Shown: positions 1 to 7,069, numbered from the stretch's first letter. The stretch: 23,773 nucleotides of DNA from Alphaproteobacteria bacterium (GCA_003246795.1 QKCS01000054.1:1-23773), one strand, 5' to 3'. The notes: generated from the sequence alone by a model not told the origin. Numbers and translations are program-made.

Positions 1-704
1 GGATTGTTCAACGTGCGCCCGGCGATCGACTTCGGATCCTGACCTTTGCCCAATCCGGTCGCGGGCGGGATCATCTCGCCGACCCGCGCGTCGTGCTCTG
101 CCGGAAGGCCGATATGAAAATCGGCGCCGAGCGGCCCCGCGATCTCTTCGCGAAAGACGGCGCCGACCGTCTTGCCCGCCACCTGCCGGATAACCTCGCC
201 GACGAGAAATCCCTGGCTGAGCGCGTGGTAACCGACCTTCGCGCCCGGTTCCCACCACGGCGCCTGCGCCGCAAGCAGCGCGCACGTCCGATCCCAATCG
301 TAGATGTCTTCGGCCTTAAGCGGCGTGTCCCAGCCCGAAAGTCCGGCCGAATGCGAGAGCAGGTGGCTGACCTTCACCTCCCCCTTCCCGTTCGCCGCGA
401 ACGCCGGCCAATAGCGCGCGACCGGTGCGTGAAGATCGAGCGCACCGCGATCGGCGAGCAAGAGGGCCGTCAGCGCCGTCATCGTCTTCGTGGTCGAATA
501 GACGTTGACGATCGTATCGCGTGCCCAAGCTCTCGTGCGCGCCTCGTCCGCCCAACCACCCCACAGATCGACGACCGTCTCGCCCTCGATCGTCGCCGCG
601 AACGACGCGCCGACGTCGACGCCTGTCTTCAGATTGTTCGCGAACACCTCGCGCACCGCCGCGAAGCGCTCGTCGCAATGCCCCTGCACCCTGTCCTCAG
701 CCAT
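1..704 (-). CDS. Serine beta-lactamase-fold hydrolase/esterase (class C / EstB-like), 3' end cut by window edge
   Basis: Open reading frame of 234 codons that runs off the left edge, so the C-terminal part is missing. The start is the ATG at 704, because GGAG lies 8 bases upstream of it. The nucleophile motif S-x-x-K is visible as STTK (Ser70, Lys73). It is followed by a helix rich in Leu/Ala and the family signature LLSHSAGLSGW (about residues 115-125). The general-base tyrosine is Tyr159 in GYHALSQG, a form typical of EstB/LACTB-type esterases rather than true AmpC enzymes, which carry Y-x-N. No signal peptide is visible (MAEDRVQG start), so a cytoplasmic esterase or peptidase role is more likely than periplasmic antibiotic hydrolysis. 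The substrate cannot be told from sequence. The gene follows a sulfite-oxidase-like gene on the same strand, 70 bases downstream, and may be read with it. Confidence 0.88.
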   Translation of the reverse strand, partial: MAEDRVQGHCDERFAAVREVFANNLKTGVDVGASFAATIEGETVVDLWGGWADEARTRAWARDTIVNVYSTTKTMTALTALLLADRGALDLHAPVARYWPAFAANGKGEVKVSHLLSHSAGLSGWDTPLKAEDIYDWDRTCALLAAQAPWWEPGAKVGYHALSQGFLVGEVIRQVAGKTVGAVFREEIAGPLGADFHIGLPAEHDARVGEMIPPATGLGKGQDPKSIAGRTLNN

Positions 705-733
705 CTCGAAATCTCCAATGCCAAAACACCGTA

Positions 734-750
734 GCCGGGAAGCTTCCGGC
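734..750 (-). terminator. Small hairpin between two minus-strand genes, possible weak terminator
   Basis: GCCGG...CCGGC stem (734-738 with 746-750), extended by a G-T and an A-T pair around a three-base loop. On the minus strand it is followed by TACGGTGTTTTGG, which is only a poor U tract. It sits 25 bases past the stop of the sulfite-oxidase-like gene. It could reduce read-through into the next gene, but termination is unproven. Confidence 0.25.
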
Positions 751-774
751 GAAACCAGAACCTTGAGGCGCCGA

Positions 775-1437
775 TCAGCTGTAGCGCTCTTCCGTCCAGG
801 GATCGCCCTGATTGTGATAGCCGCGCACTTCCCAGAAACCTGGCTTGTCGTCCCGGCTGAACTCGATGCGCTTCACCCACTTCGCGCTCTTCCAGAAATA
901 GAAGCGCGGAATGACGATCCGCACCGGTCCGCCGTGTTCGCGCGCGAGGGGCTCGCCCTCCCATGAGTGCGCGATCATGACGTCGTCCGCCGCGAACACG
1001 TCGAAGGCGACGTTCGTCGTATAACCGTCATAAGCATGGAAGATCACATGCTGGGCCTCGTCCTTCGGCCGCACCAGCGCGAGCACGTCGCGCGAAGAGA
1101 CGCCCCGCCAGTGGTTGGCGTAGCGGCTCCACTGCGTCACGCAATGGATGTCGGAGACGTTGTCCGTCTGCGGCAATTGAAGCAGCGCCTCGAACGACAA
1201 CGTCACGGGATTCTTGACAAGCCCATCGACGGACAAGCGCCATTCCGCTTTCGGCACGTCCGGCTGCACGCCAAGATCGAGCACAGGCCAATGCGTGACC
1301 TCGCGCTGCCCCGGCGGCAAGCGGTTCGCGTGGGCGACATCTGGATTGCCGGTGATGAGGCGTCCGTCACGAGCCCACTTCTTCTTGGACGCGATCAGCT
1401 TCTCTTTGATCCGGCCTTCGTCTTTGTCGTCGCTCAC
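775..1437 (-). CDS. Sulfite oxidase-like molybdopterin oxidoreductase, cytoplasmic form
   Basis: Protein of 220 residues with the oxidoreductase molybdopterin-binding fold of the sulfite oxidase/MsrP superfamily. Family features are GLVKNPVTLSFEALLQLPQ (about 72-90), DIHCVTQWSR with the presumed molybdenum-ligating Cys99, and HGGPVRIVIPRFYFWKSAKW (about 168-187). There is no Tat or Sec signal; the N-terminus is hydrophilic and lysine-rich. This separates it from periplasmic MsrP and suggests a cytoplasmic enzyme. No heme or MsrQ-like partner gene is adjacent, so the electron partner is unknown. The start is GTG at 1437, with AAGGGG 7 bases upstream inside the end of smpB. Only 4 bases separate it from the smpB stop, so it is third in the dapA-smpB operon. 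The substrate is not predictable. Confidence 0.9.
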   Translation of the reverse strand: MSDDKDEGRIKEKLIASKKKWARDGRLITGNPDVAHANRLPPGQREVTHWPVLDLGVQPDVPKAEWRLSVDGLVKNPVTLSFEALLQLPQTDNVSDIHCVTQWSRYANHWRGVSSRDVLALVRPKDEAQHVIFHAYDGYTTNVAFDVFAADDVMIAHSWEGEPLAREHGGPVRIVIPRFYFWKSAKWVKRIEFSRDDKPGFWEVRGYHNQGDPWTEERYS

Positions 1438-1441
1438 GGGA

Positions 1442-1921
1442 CTACCCCTTGTCGCGCATCAGCCGCTGCTTCTCGCGCGCCCAGTCGCGCTTCTTTTCGG
1501 TGGCGCGCTTGTCGTACAGCTTCTTGCCGCGCGCGAGCCCGAGGTCGACTTTCGCACGCCCTTTCGCGTTGAAGAAGATCTTCAGCGGCACCAGCGTCAT
1601 GCCCTCGCGCTCGACCGCTTGGGAAAGCCTCGCGATCTGCCGCTTGTGCAACAGCAGTTTCCGCACCCGCCGGGGTTCGTGGTTGAAGCGGTTTCCTTCG
1701 GTGTATTCGGGAATGTAGGAATTGATCAGGAAGATTTCGCCGCCCTTCGGCTGCGCGTAAGCCTCGCCGATCGTCGCCTTGCCGCCGCGCAGCGACTTGA
1801 CCTCCGTGCCCGTGAGCTCGATCCCCGTCTCGACAACCTCGTCGATGAAGTAATTGTGCCGCGCTTTGCGGTTGTCCGCCGCGACCTTGATCCCGGCGTC
1901 CTTGTCTTTCTTCGAAGCCAT
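1442..1921 (-). CDS. smpB: SsrA-binding protein SmpB
   Basis: Protein of 159 residues, normal family length. SmpB binds tmRNA and delivers it to stalled ribosomes for trans-translation. The OB-fold core is clear: RKARHNYFIDEVVETGIEL (about 18-36), GTEVKSLRGGKA with the conserved tmRNA-contact region (about 38-49), and the EIFLINSYIPEY strand. The C-terminal tail ending in AREKQRLMRDKG is the basic helix that occupies the decoding centre. It begins with MASKKDK, 7 bases after the dapA stop, so the two genes are co-transcribed. RNase R, which partners with SmpB-tmRNA in other bacteria, is encoded elsewhere in the same window. Confidence 0.98.
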   Translation of the reverse strand: MASKKDKDAGIKVAADNRKARHNYFIDEVVETGIELTGTEVKSLRGGKATIGEAYAQPKGGEIFLINSYIPEYTEGNRFNHEPRRVRKLLLHKRQIARLSQAVEREGMTLVPLKIFFNAKGRAKVDLGLARGKKLYDKRATEKKRDWAREKQRLMRDKG

Positions 1922-1928
1922 CTTTGGA

Positions 1929-2822
1929 TCAGTTCAACAATCCGACTTGCGTCATCGCCGCGCGCACCCGCGCCTTCGACGTCTCGCCCAACGGCGCGAG
2001 CGGCAGGCGGCAGGTCTCAGAACTCTTGCCCAACAGACTCGCCGCGTACTTCACCGGCACCGGCGACGTCTCGCAGAACAACGCCTCGTGGAGCGGCATC
2101 AGACGTTCGTTCATTTCGCGCGCCGCCGCAAAGTCGCCCTTCGTGCAGGCGTCTTGAAATGCGGCGCACAGCCGCGGCGCCACGTTCGCCGTCACCGAAA
2201 TGCAGCCGACGCCGCCCTGCGCGTTGAAACCCAGCGCCGTGCCGTCCTCGCCCGACAGCTGCACGAATTTCGCCCCGCAGCTCAAACGCTGCTTCGTCAC
2301 GCGCGCCATGTTGGCGGTCGCATCCTTCACGCCGACGATATTCGAAATCTTGGCAAGCCGCGCCATCGTCTCCGGTGTCATGTCGACGACCGAACGCCCC
2401 GGAATGTTGTAGATGATGATCGGCAAACGGGTCGCTTCCGCGATCGCGCGGTAGTGCAGATAGAGCCCGTCCTGAGTCGGCTTGTTGTAATAAGGCGTCA
2501 CGACAAGCGCCGCGTCGGCCCCCAACTTCTGCGCGAGTTGCGTGAGTTCAATCGCATGAGAGGTTGAATTCGATCCCGTGCCGGCGATCACGGGCACACG
2601 CCCCTTCGCCGTTTTAACCGCCGCGCCGACGACGACGGCGAATTCGTCGTCGCCCAAAGTTGGGGATTCGCCGGTTGTGCCGCACGGCACGACACCGTGG
2701 CTGCCCTCGGCAATCTGCCAATCCACGAAGGTTTCGAACGTCTTAACGTCGACCTTGCCGTCTCGGAATGGCGTGAGCAGGGCGGGAATGGAGCCGCGTA
2801 GGCGCGCGAGATCGAGGGTCAT
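1929..2822 (-). CDS. dapA: 4-hydroxy-tetrahydrodipicolinate synthase DapA
   Basis: Condenses pyruvate with aspartate semialdehyde, the first committed step to diaminopimelate and lysine. I place the start at the ATG at 2822 (MTLDLARLRG), giving 297 residues, the usual length. The frame stays open 39 codons further upstream, but that stretch has no family similarity and contains the promoter-like DNA. Catalytic residues line up with E. coli DapA at a constant offset of 5: GTTGES (Thr49-Thr50), TPYYNKP (Tyr111-Tyr112), IIIYNIPGRS (Tyr138, Arg143) and the Schiff-base lysine in NIVGVKDAT (Lys166). It leads an operon with smpB and the sulfite-oxidase-like gene. It is divergent from the lytic transglycosylase gene, which links wall precursor supply to wall turnover. 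No strong Shine-Dalgarno sequence is visible. Confidence 0.97.
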   Translation of the reverse strand: MTLDLARLRGSIPALLTPFRDGKVDVKTFETFVDWQIAEGSHGVVPCGTTGESPTLGDDEFAVVVGAAVKTAKGRVPVIAGTGSNSTSHAIELTQLAQKLGADAALVVTPYYNKPTQDGLYLHYRAIAEATRLPIIIYNIPGRSVVDMTPETMARLAKISNIVGVKDATANMARVTKQRLSCGAKFVQLSGEDGTALGFNAQGGVGCISVTANVAPRLCAAFQDACTKGDFAAAREMNERLMPLHEALFCETSPVPVKYAASLLGKSSETCRLPLAPLGETSKARVRAAMTQVGLLN

Positions 2823-2843
2823 GGGAGCTTGTGCTGAAGCGAG

Positions 2844-2886
2844 GGTTGCGCAACCAAAATTAGACCTTTTCAATATCCTGCCACAA
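2844..2886 (-). promoter_or_regulatory. Putative dapA promoter with 12-bp perfect palindrome
   Basis: On the minus strand, TTGTGG (2881-2886) is followed after 17-18 bases by CTAATTT, a weak sigma70-like pair. Immediately downstream, where transcription would begin, lies the perfect palindrome GGTTGCGCAACC (2844-2855), 21 bases before the dapA start codon. The palindrome is certain. Its role as an operator or as a 5' hairpin is inferred from position only. Confidence 0.3.
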
Positions 2887-2953
2887 GGCGAGTTAACCGG
2901 ATGGTTCTCTGCGCATGTGATATTCGCGGCTTGGCCCATGGGGGGACGAGCGG

Positions 2954-2967
2954 TTAAGGTGATTTAA
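2954..2967 (+). promoter_or_regulatory. TTAA-N6-TTAA motif upstream of slt, possible CtrA-like site
   Basis: Two TTAA half-sites (2954-2957 and 2964-2967) separated by 6 bases, with the second followed by C. The site is 38 bases before the slt GTG. The alphaproteobacterial cell-cycle regulator CtrA prefers TTAA-N7-TTAA, so the spacing is one short. A third TTAA lies at 2893-2896. Weak evidence only. Confidence 0.18.
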
Positions 2968-3005
2968 CGCCTCGTCAACGAAGCCAGCTTCGGGAAAAGC
3001 GCAAC

Positions 3006-5357
3006 GTGGCATCACTGAGTTCGAAGACCCTGCGTCTGTTGGGCGCTGCGGCGGCGATTTGCGTCTGCGTGAACGCATCGGCCACCGCCCAGATGGCTCC
3101 GATTCCCGATGAAGGCGAACGTCACTATCGCGCGCACACCCGCGCCTTGTCGGCGAGCGACCTCTCGAATTTGGAGAAGGCGTTCGACGCCGTCGACCGC
3201 AAGCAATGGGATTATGCGCGCGTCCTCGCGTCGCAGATCTCGAACGCAAGCGCGCGCGACGTCGTGTTGTGGCGCGTCTTCGTCAACAAGGACAGCGGCG
3301 CGGCGTTCGCCGACATCGACCGTTTCATCGCCGGCCATCGCGACTGGCCGCGCCAGGACTCGCTCAAGGCCCGCGCCGAAGAGGCAATGCCCGCCGAGGC
3401 GATGCAGCCCGATCAGGTCATCGCCTGGTTCCAGGGCCGCGAACCGATCGCCGGCGAAGGCATGGTCAAGCTTGCCGACGCCTATTTCCGCAAAGGCCAG
3501 GAGGCGAACGGCAAGCGGTGGATCCGCCGCGCCTGGATCGAAGGAAATTTCTCGCTCGATCGCGTTTCGGTGATCGCCGCGCGCTACGGCAACCGCCTGA
3601 CGGCCGACGATCATCTCCGCCGCGCCTCGCGCCTTGTGTGGAGCGGCGAGTACAGTCAGGCGAACGCGATGTCGAACTGGGTCGGCAACGACGTCTCCCA
3701 GATGCTGACCGCGCGAATCAAGCTGCGCCAGAATACCCGCGACGCTGATGCCGCCTATGCGCGCGTGCCGTCGAGCTTGAAGAACGATCCGGGTCTTTTG
3801 TTCGATCGGGCGCGCTGGCTCCGCAAGCGCGATCGGGACATCGAAGCCCGCCCGCTCTTGCTGACCGCCGCGGTGAACATGAATGGCGTGCCGCCGGATC
3901 CGGACGACTGGTGGCGCGAACGCCAGTACCAGGCGCGCGAAGCACTCGACGTCGGGAACGTGCATCAGGCCTATCAGCTTGCCTCCGGCCATGACCTGAC
4001 GAGCGCCACGGGCCTGCCCTATGCAGAAGCCGAGTTCCTGGCCGGTTGGATCGCGCTTCGATTCCTGAACAAGCCGGACGCGGCGTTCGAGCATTTCCTT
4101 CATCTGCGCTCGGCGGTGACCGCGCCCATCAGCGTCGCACGCGCCCACTACTGGGCCGGTCGCGCCGCCGAGAAAGCGGGCCGCACCGCCGACGCGCGCT
4201 TCCACTATCAGGCCGCCGCCGCGCATCCGATTACGTTCTACGGCCAGCTCGCGGCAGCGGCGCTGAACCCGCGCGGAAACCTGAACCTGGCCGTCACACG
4301 CGCGGCCGCGACCACGGCGACGAAACAGGCGTTCATGGATCACAGCCTGATGCAGGCGATGCAGGCCTTGGCCGATGTCGGCGCCAGCGGCCTGTTGCGC
4401 ACCTTCGCCCTATCGTCGACCGACGTATTCACGGAGCGCGACCAGTTCGTGCTGCTCTCGAACTTCCTGCGCAACCTGAACGAACCGGCGCTGGCGCTTC
4501 GCGTCGCCAAGAAGGGTCTGCAGAAGAACGTGCCGATCTACGACATCGCTTATCCGACGGTGTCGTTGCCGGTCTATCAGGGCAAGAACACGGCGCCGGA
4601 AAGCGCGCTCGTGATGGGATTGACGCGCCAGGAAAGCGAATTCGATCCCGAGGCGCGGTCGGGCGCGGGCGCACGCGGCCTGATGCAGATGATGCCCGGC
4701 ACCGCAAGGCTCACCGCGCGCCAACACGGATTGAGGTATAGCAGGACATCCGATCTCCTGACGCCGTCCGTCAACCTGCAGCTCGGCATGGCGCACGTCT
4801 CGGACCTCTTGTCGAATTTCGCCGGGTCGTACGTGCTTTCCATCGCATCGTACAACGCGGGCGCGGGCCGCGCGAACCAATGGATCGCGCGCTACGGTGA
4901 TCCACGCGACTCGAACGCCGACGTCATCGACTGGATCGAACGCATCCCCTTCAACGAGACGCGCAACTACGTCCAGCGCGTGCTCGAAAACACGCAGATT
5001 TATCGCGGCATCCTGGCCGGCCGCGACGCGCCGCTCGCGATCACGCAGGATTTGCACCGCGGCGCCTACAGCGCCTATGCGTCGTCGCCGCCGCAGTTTT
5101 CCTCCTCGCCCGAGCCGGGTGAGACGCCGCCCGCAGCAACGGAGCCAGTCGCCGGCGCAGCGACCATGGAGCCGATCGTCTCGCCCGCCGACGCACAATT
5201 CTCCTCGACCGTCGTGAAGTCGACGCCGGTCTACGACGACCCGCCCGACGAGCCTAAGCCGAAGAAGAAGAAGTCCAAGAAGAAGAAGAAGTCGTCGAAA
5301 AAGAAGAACCGCTCGTCGAGCACGACGGCATCCAACGCGAAGAGCAGCGGCAGCTGA
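3006..5357 (+). CDS. Soluble lytic murein transglycosylase (Slt70-like) with poly-lysine C-terminal tail
   Basis: Protein of 783 residues. It starts at GTG 3006 and has a Sec signal peptide: a basic residue, a hydrophobic core LLGAAAAICVCV, and a likely cleavage after ATAQ near residue 29. It should cleave peptidoglycan glycan strands in the periplasm, leaving 1,6-anhydro-MurNAc ends. Residues of about 40-480 form an alpha-helical superhelix of TPR-like pairs as in Slt70, including HYWAGRAAEKAGRTADARFHY. The catalytic GH23 domain spans about 525-670, with the acid Glu543 in LTRQESEFDPEARSGAGARG, then GLMQMMPGTA and IASYNAGAGR. After about residue 690 come a Pro/Ala/Ser linker and, from about 747, a tail dominated by Lys runs and ending in Ser/Thr. 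The tail is not part of the family fold and may bind polyanions. The gene is divergent from dapA and ends 9 bases from a convergent crotonase gene. Confidence 0.95.
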   Translation: MASLSSKTLRLLGAAAAICVCVNASATAQMAPIPDEGERHYRAHTRALSASDLSNLEKAFDAVDRKQWDYARVLASQISNASARDVVLWRVFVNKDSGAAFADIDRFIAGHRDWPRQDSLKARAEEAMPAEAMQPDQVIAWFQGREPIAGEGMVKLADAYFRKGQEANGKRWIRRAWIEGNFSLDRVSVIAARYGNRLTADDHLRRASRLVWSGEYSQANAMSNWVGNDVSQMLTARIKLRQNTRDADAAYARVPSSLKNDPGLLFDRARWLRKRDRDIEARPLLLTAAVNMNGVPPDPDDWWRERQYQAREALDVGNVHQAYQLASGHDLTSATGLPYAEAEFLAGWIALRFLNKPDAAFEHFLHLRSAVTAPISVARAHYWAGRAAEKAGRTADARFHYQAAAAHPITFYGQLAAAALNPRGNLNLAVTRAAATTATKQAFMDHSLMQAMQALADVGASGLLRTFALSSTDVFTERDQFVLLSNFLRNLNEPALALRVAKKGLQKNVPIYDIAYPTVSLPVYQGKNTAPESALVMGLTRQESEFDPEARSGAGARGLMQMMPGTARLTARQHGLRYSRTSDLLTPSVNLQLGMAHVSDLLSNFAGSYVLSIASYNAGAGRANQWIARYGDPRDSNADVIDWIERIPFNETRNYVQRVLENTQIYRGILAGRDAPLAITQDLHRGAYSAYASSPPQFSSSPEPGETPPAATEPVAGAATMEPIVSPADAQFSSTVVKSTPVYDDPPDEPKPKKKKSKKKKKSSKKKNRSSSTTASNAKSSGS

Positions 5358-5366
5358 TCGCCGCCG

Positions 5367-6176
5367 TCAGTGGACCGTCGCCTCCGGGTCGCGGCCGCCC
5401 AACATCATCTGTAGTCTGACGGCCGCGTCGCCGTCCGCGAAGCACCGCGCCAGCGACTTGGGGCTTTGATCGGCCGCGGCCGTGATCCCCTGCTCCGCGG
5501 CAATCCGCAACAGCTTCTTCGTTTCGGCGATCGCGACCGGCGACAGAGACGCGAGATGGCTCGCAAGCTGCTGCACCGACGGTTCGAACTCGGTCATGCT
5601 GGCGACGTTCGACACGAGCCCCAGCATGAACGCGCGCTCGGCCGTAACGACGCCGCCCGTCAGCGCCAGCGCCGCCGCCGAGCCGATTCCGCTGATCCGC
5701 TGCAATAGACCGACCGCGCCGCCGCCGGTGCTCATGCCGACGTTGATGCCGGGCAGGCCGAAACGCGCGTCCGCGCGCGCCAGCCTGACGTCGGCATGCA
5801 GCGCGAGTTCGAAACCCGCGCCCAGGCACGCGCCTTTGATCGCCGCGATGATGGGAATCTCGAGCGCCGTCATGCGTTCGTAGATGCCGCGTGCCCGGAC
5901 CGCCACGAGTTCGACTTCGAGCGGCGAGAAGCCGACGATTTCGGCGACGTCCATGCCCACCGAGAACGCGTCGTCGCCCGTGCTGGTCAAGACGACGGCG
6001 CGAATCTGCTTGTTGGCGGCGACCTCGTCGAGCACCCGCGTCAGCTCGTCGCGCAGCATCGTGTCGATGGCGTTCGAGGCGTCAGGCCGATTGATCGAAA
6101 GCGTGAGCACGGGTCCGTCCCGTTCGCTCAATAGAACGCCGCTGCGCGATTTCCGCGTCTGTCGGGAACCACTCAT
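5367..6176 (-). CDS. Enoyl-CoA hydratase/isomerase family (crotonase fold) protein, one catalytic Glu replaced by Gly
   Basis: Protein of 269 residues, normal crotonase length. Family signatures are clear: LSINRPDASNAID (about 26-38), the first oxyanion loop AFSVGMDVAEI (about 70-80), the second oxyanion loop GACLGAGFELALHADVR (about 115-131), then ARFGLPGINVGMSTGGG. Aligned by eye to mammalian ECHS1, the first catalytic glutamate is kept (Glu123, equivalent to Glu144). The second (Glu164, in QPEI) is Gly143 here (LPGI). Classical syn-hydration needs both, so isomerase, thioesterase-like or other CoA chemistry is more likely. Start ATG at 6176 (MSGSRQTRKS). The gene stands alone: it converges on slt and lies behind the terminator of the Sel1 gene, so it probably has its own promoter in the short gap of about 28 bases. 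Substrate unknown. Confidence 0.9.
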   Translation of the reverse strand: MSGSRQTRKSRSGVLLSERDGPVLTLSINRPDASNAIDTMLRDELTRVLDEVAANKQIRAVVLTSTGDDAFSVGMDVAEIVGFSPLEVELVAVRARGIYERMTALEIPIIAAIKGACLGAGFELALHADVRLARADARFGLPGINVGMSTGGGAVGLLQRISGIGSAAALALTGGVVTAERAFMLGLVSNVASMTEFEPSVQQLASHLASLSPVAIAETKKLLRIAAEQGITAAADQSPKSLARCFADGDAAVRLQMMLGGRDPEATVH

Positions 6177-6204
6177 GACCTGCGATTATAGTGCATTTTG
6201 GAAC

Positions 6205-6242
6205 AAAAAAAGGCGGGCCGGGGATTTAGCCCCAAGCCCGCC
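6205..6242 (-). terminator. Intrinsic terminator of the Sel1 gene
   Basis: GC-rich hairpin with outer arms GGCGGGC (6212-6218) and GCCCGCC (6236-6242) and inner arms GGGG (6220-6223) and CCCC (6230-6233). On the minus strand it is followed directly by seven T residues (the A run at 6205-6211). It begins 28 bases past the Sel1 stop codon. It insulates the downstream crotonase gene. The T tract is on the minus side only. Confidence 0.85.
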
Positions 6243-6269
6243 GGGCGGCCCCTTATTTGTTGATTTTTG

Positions 6270-6545
6270 TTAGTGCGCCGTCTCCTGAAGCCAAAGGCGC
6301 GCCAGGCGCTGCGCTTCGGCGATTTCGTTCGACGACATCTGTTCCGCGAGTTCCGCGCGCCAGAGCCTGGCTTCCGCCACGCCCTTCATCGCCGCCAGAT
6401 TGAAGTACTTGTGGGCGCGCACGAGGTCGAGTTCGACCCCCTGGCCCGTCGAATAGCACAGGCCCAACTGGTACAGCGCCTGCGGCGACTGGCTCTTCAC
6501 ATCGCCCTCGATGTCCGCGACGACGTCCATGTCGATCACTGCCAT
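6270..6545 (-). CDS. Small Sel1-like repeat protein
   Basis: Protein of 91 residues with one Sel1-like repeat at about 23-57 (ALYQLGLCYSTGQGVELD, then A-x-K-Y-F-x-x-A-A-x-x-G). The helices on either side look like half-repeats. Sel1 repeats are TPR-like helical hairpins that bind proteins. There is no signal peptide or membrane segment, so it should be cytoplasmic. The short acidic N-terminus (MAVIDMDVVADIEGD) is followed by the repeat and an Ala/Glu-rich C-terminal helix. The start is supported by GAGGAG about 8 bases upstream of ATG 6545. It is a single-gene unit with an inverted repeat upstream and a strong terminator downstream, so it is regulated independently of its neighbours. The partner is unknown. 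Confidence 0.88.
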   Translation of the reverse strand: MAVIDMDVVADIEGDVKSQSPQALYQLGLCYSTGQGVELDLVRAHKYFNLAAMKGVAEARLWRAELAEQMSSNEIAEAQRLARLWLQETAH

Positions 6546-6570
6546 CGTCTTGTCTCCTCATGTATTGCGT

Positions 6571-6589
6571 CGAATTCGTTTTGAATTCG
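6571..6589 (-). promoter_or_regulatory. Inverted repeat upstream of the Sel1 gene, operator candidate
   Basis: Perfect 7-bp arms CGAATTC (6571-6577) and GAATTCG (6583-6589) with a 5-base T-rich spacer, 25-44 bases upstream of the Sel1 ATG. Size, symmetry and position fit a dimeric repressor site. No matching regulator gene is in the window and no clear sigma70 promoter was recognised beside it. Confidence 0.4.
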
Positions 6590-6687
6590 CATTGACGAGA
6601 CGAAGAATGGACAAGTTGAGATGAATGCGGCGTTAAACTCAGTTCGCGTTTTTATTTAAAAAAACGGCCGCGTTTTTGGTTAAAATT

Positions 6688-6703
6688 GCCCGCCGCGGCG
6701 GGC
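6688..6703. repeat. 16-bp perfect palindrome
   Basis: GCCCGCCGCGGCGGGC reads identically on both strands. On the minus strand it is followed by AATTTTAACC, so it could act as a weak terminator for transcripts coming from the right. On the plus strand no T tract follows. It borders the AT-rich patch at about 6640-6687. Confidence 0.5.
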
Positions 6704-6730
6704 GGCTCGCCGCACCAAACCTGAGGTTCG

Positions 6731-6765
6731 CGCGTTAACGCCGCAAAGCACCGCCCGTTAACGCG
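6731..6765. repeat. Inverted repeat CGCGTTAACG-N15-CGTTAACGCG
   Basis: Two perfectly complementary 10-base arms (6731-6740 and 6756-6765) around a 15-base spacer. Each arm contains the palindrome CGTTAACG, so the element can be read as two direct copies of an 8-bp palindrome whose centres are 23 bases apart. This looks like a double protein-binding site. No factor can be named. Confidence 0.45.
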
Positions 6766-6980
6766 GGCGCCAGCCGCGAACGGCGCGCGAAAAAATTCAA
6801 GCCGGATCAACCATGCGGGCGGCCCGACCCACGCCGGCACGACGCTCCGTACACGTCATATCATGCGCGGGGCCAAGACGCCGGATCTTTTGTCTGGGGG
6901 GGGGAAACCGGCGGAGGCATCGCATCCCTGCGGATGTCGATCGCCTCGCGCCGATGAAGTTTGCCTTGGAGCGGCGGGAC

Positions 6981-6997
6981 GGTTCGGTTCCCGAACC
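6981..6997. repeat. Perfect 7-bp hairpin GGTTCGG-TTC-CCGAACC
   Basis: Seven-base arms with a three-base loop. On the plus strand it is followed by TCGTGCGCCTTTAAAAG, without a clean T tract. It lies 73 bases beyond the stop of the small basic ORF on the minus strand. It may be part of that gene's 3' end or of an unannotated RNA. Confidence 0.3.
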
Positions 6998-7069
6998 TCG
7001 TGCGCCTTTAAAAGCGCGACCTACGCCGCCGCCGTCGGCCCGACCACGACGGGTCGGATTGTCACGTCG

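Larger units (their letters stand above)
6546..7069. other. Gene-poor interval of 524 bases with several inverted repeats
   Basis: No reading frame here has a convincing ribosome site or protein-like composition. The left third (about 6620-6685) is unusually AT-rich for this genome, with T and A runs. It then changes abruptly to GC-rich palindromic DNA. The interval also holds a run of nine G residues (6896-6904) and two short hairpins (6981-6997; 7040-7057). It may carry promoters, a small RNA or decayed sequence. No tRNA-like fold was seen. Confidence 0.6.

Noticed and set aside
1929..2939. Longer dapA start at 2939 (336 residues)
   Set aside because: The extra 39 residues match nothing in the family and cover the palindrome and promoter-like DNA. 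The ATG at 2822 gives the normal length.
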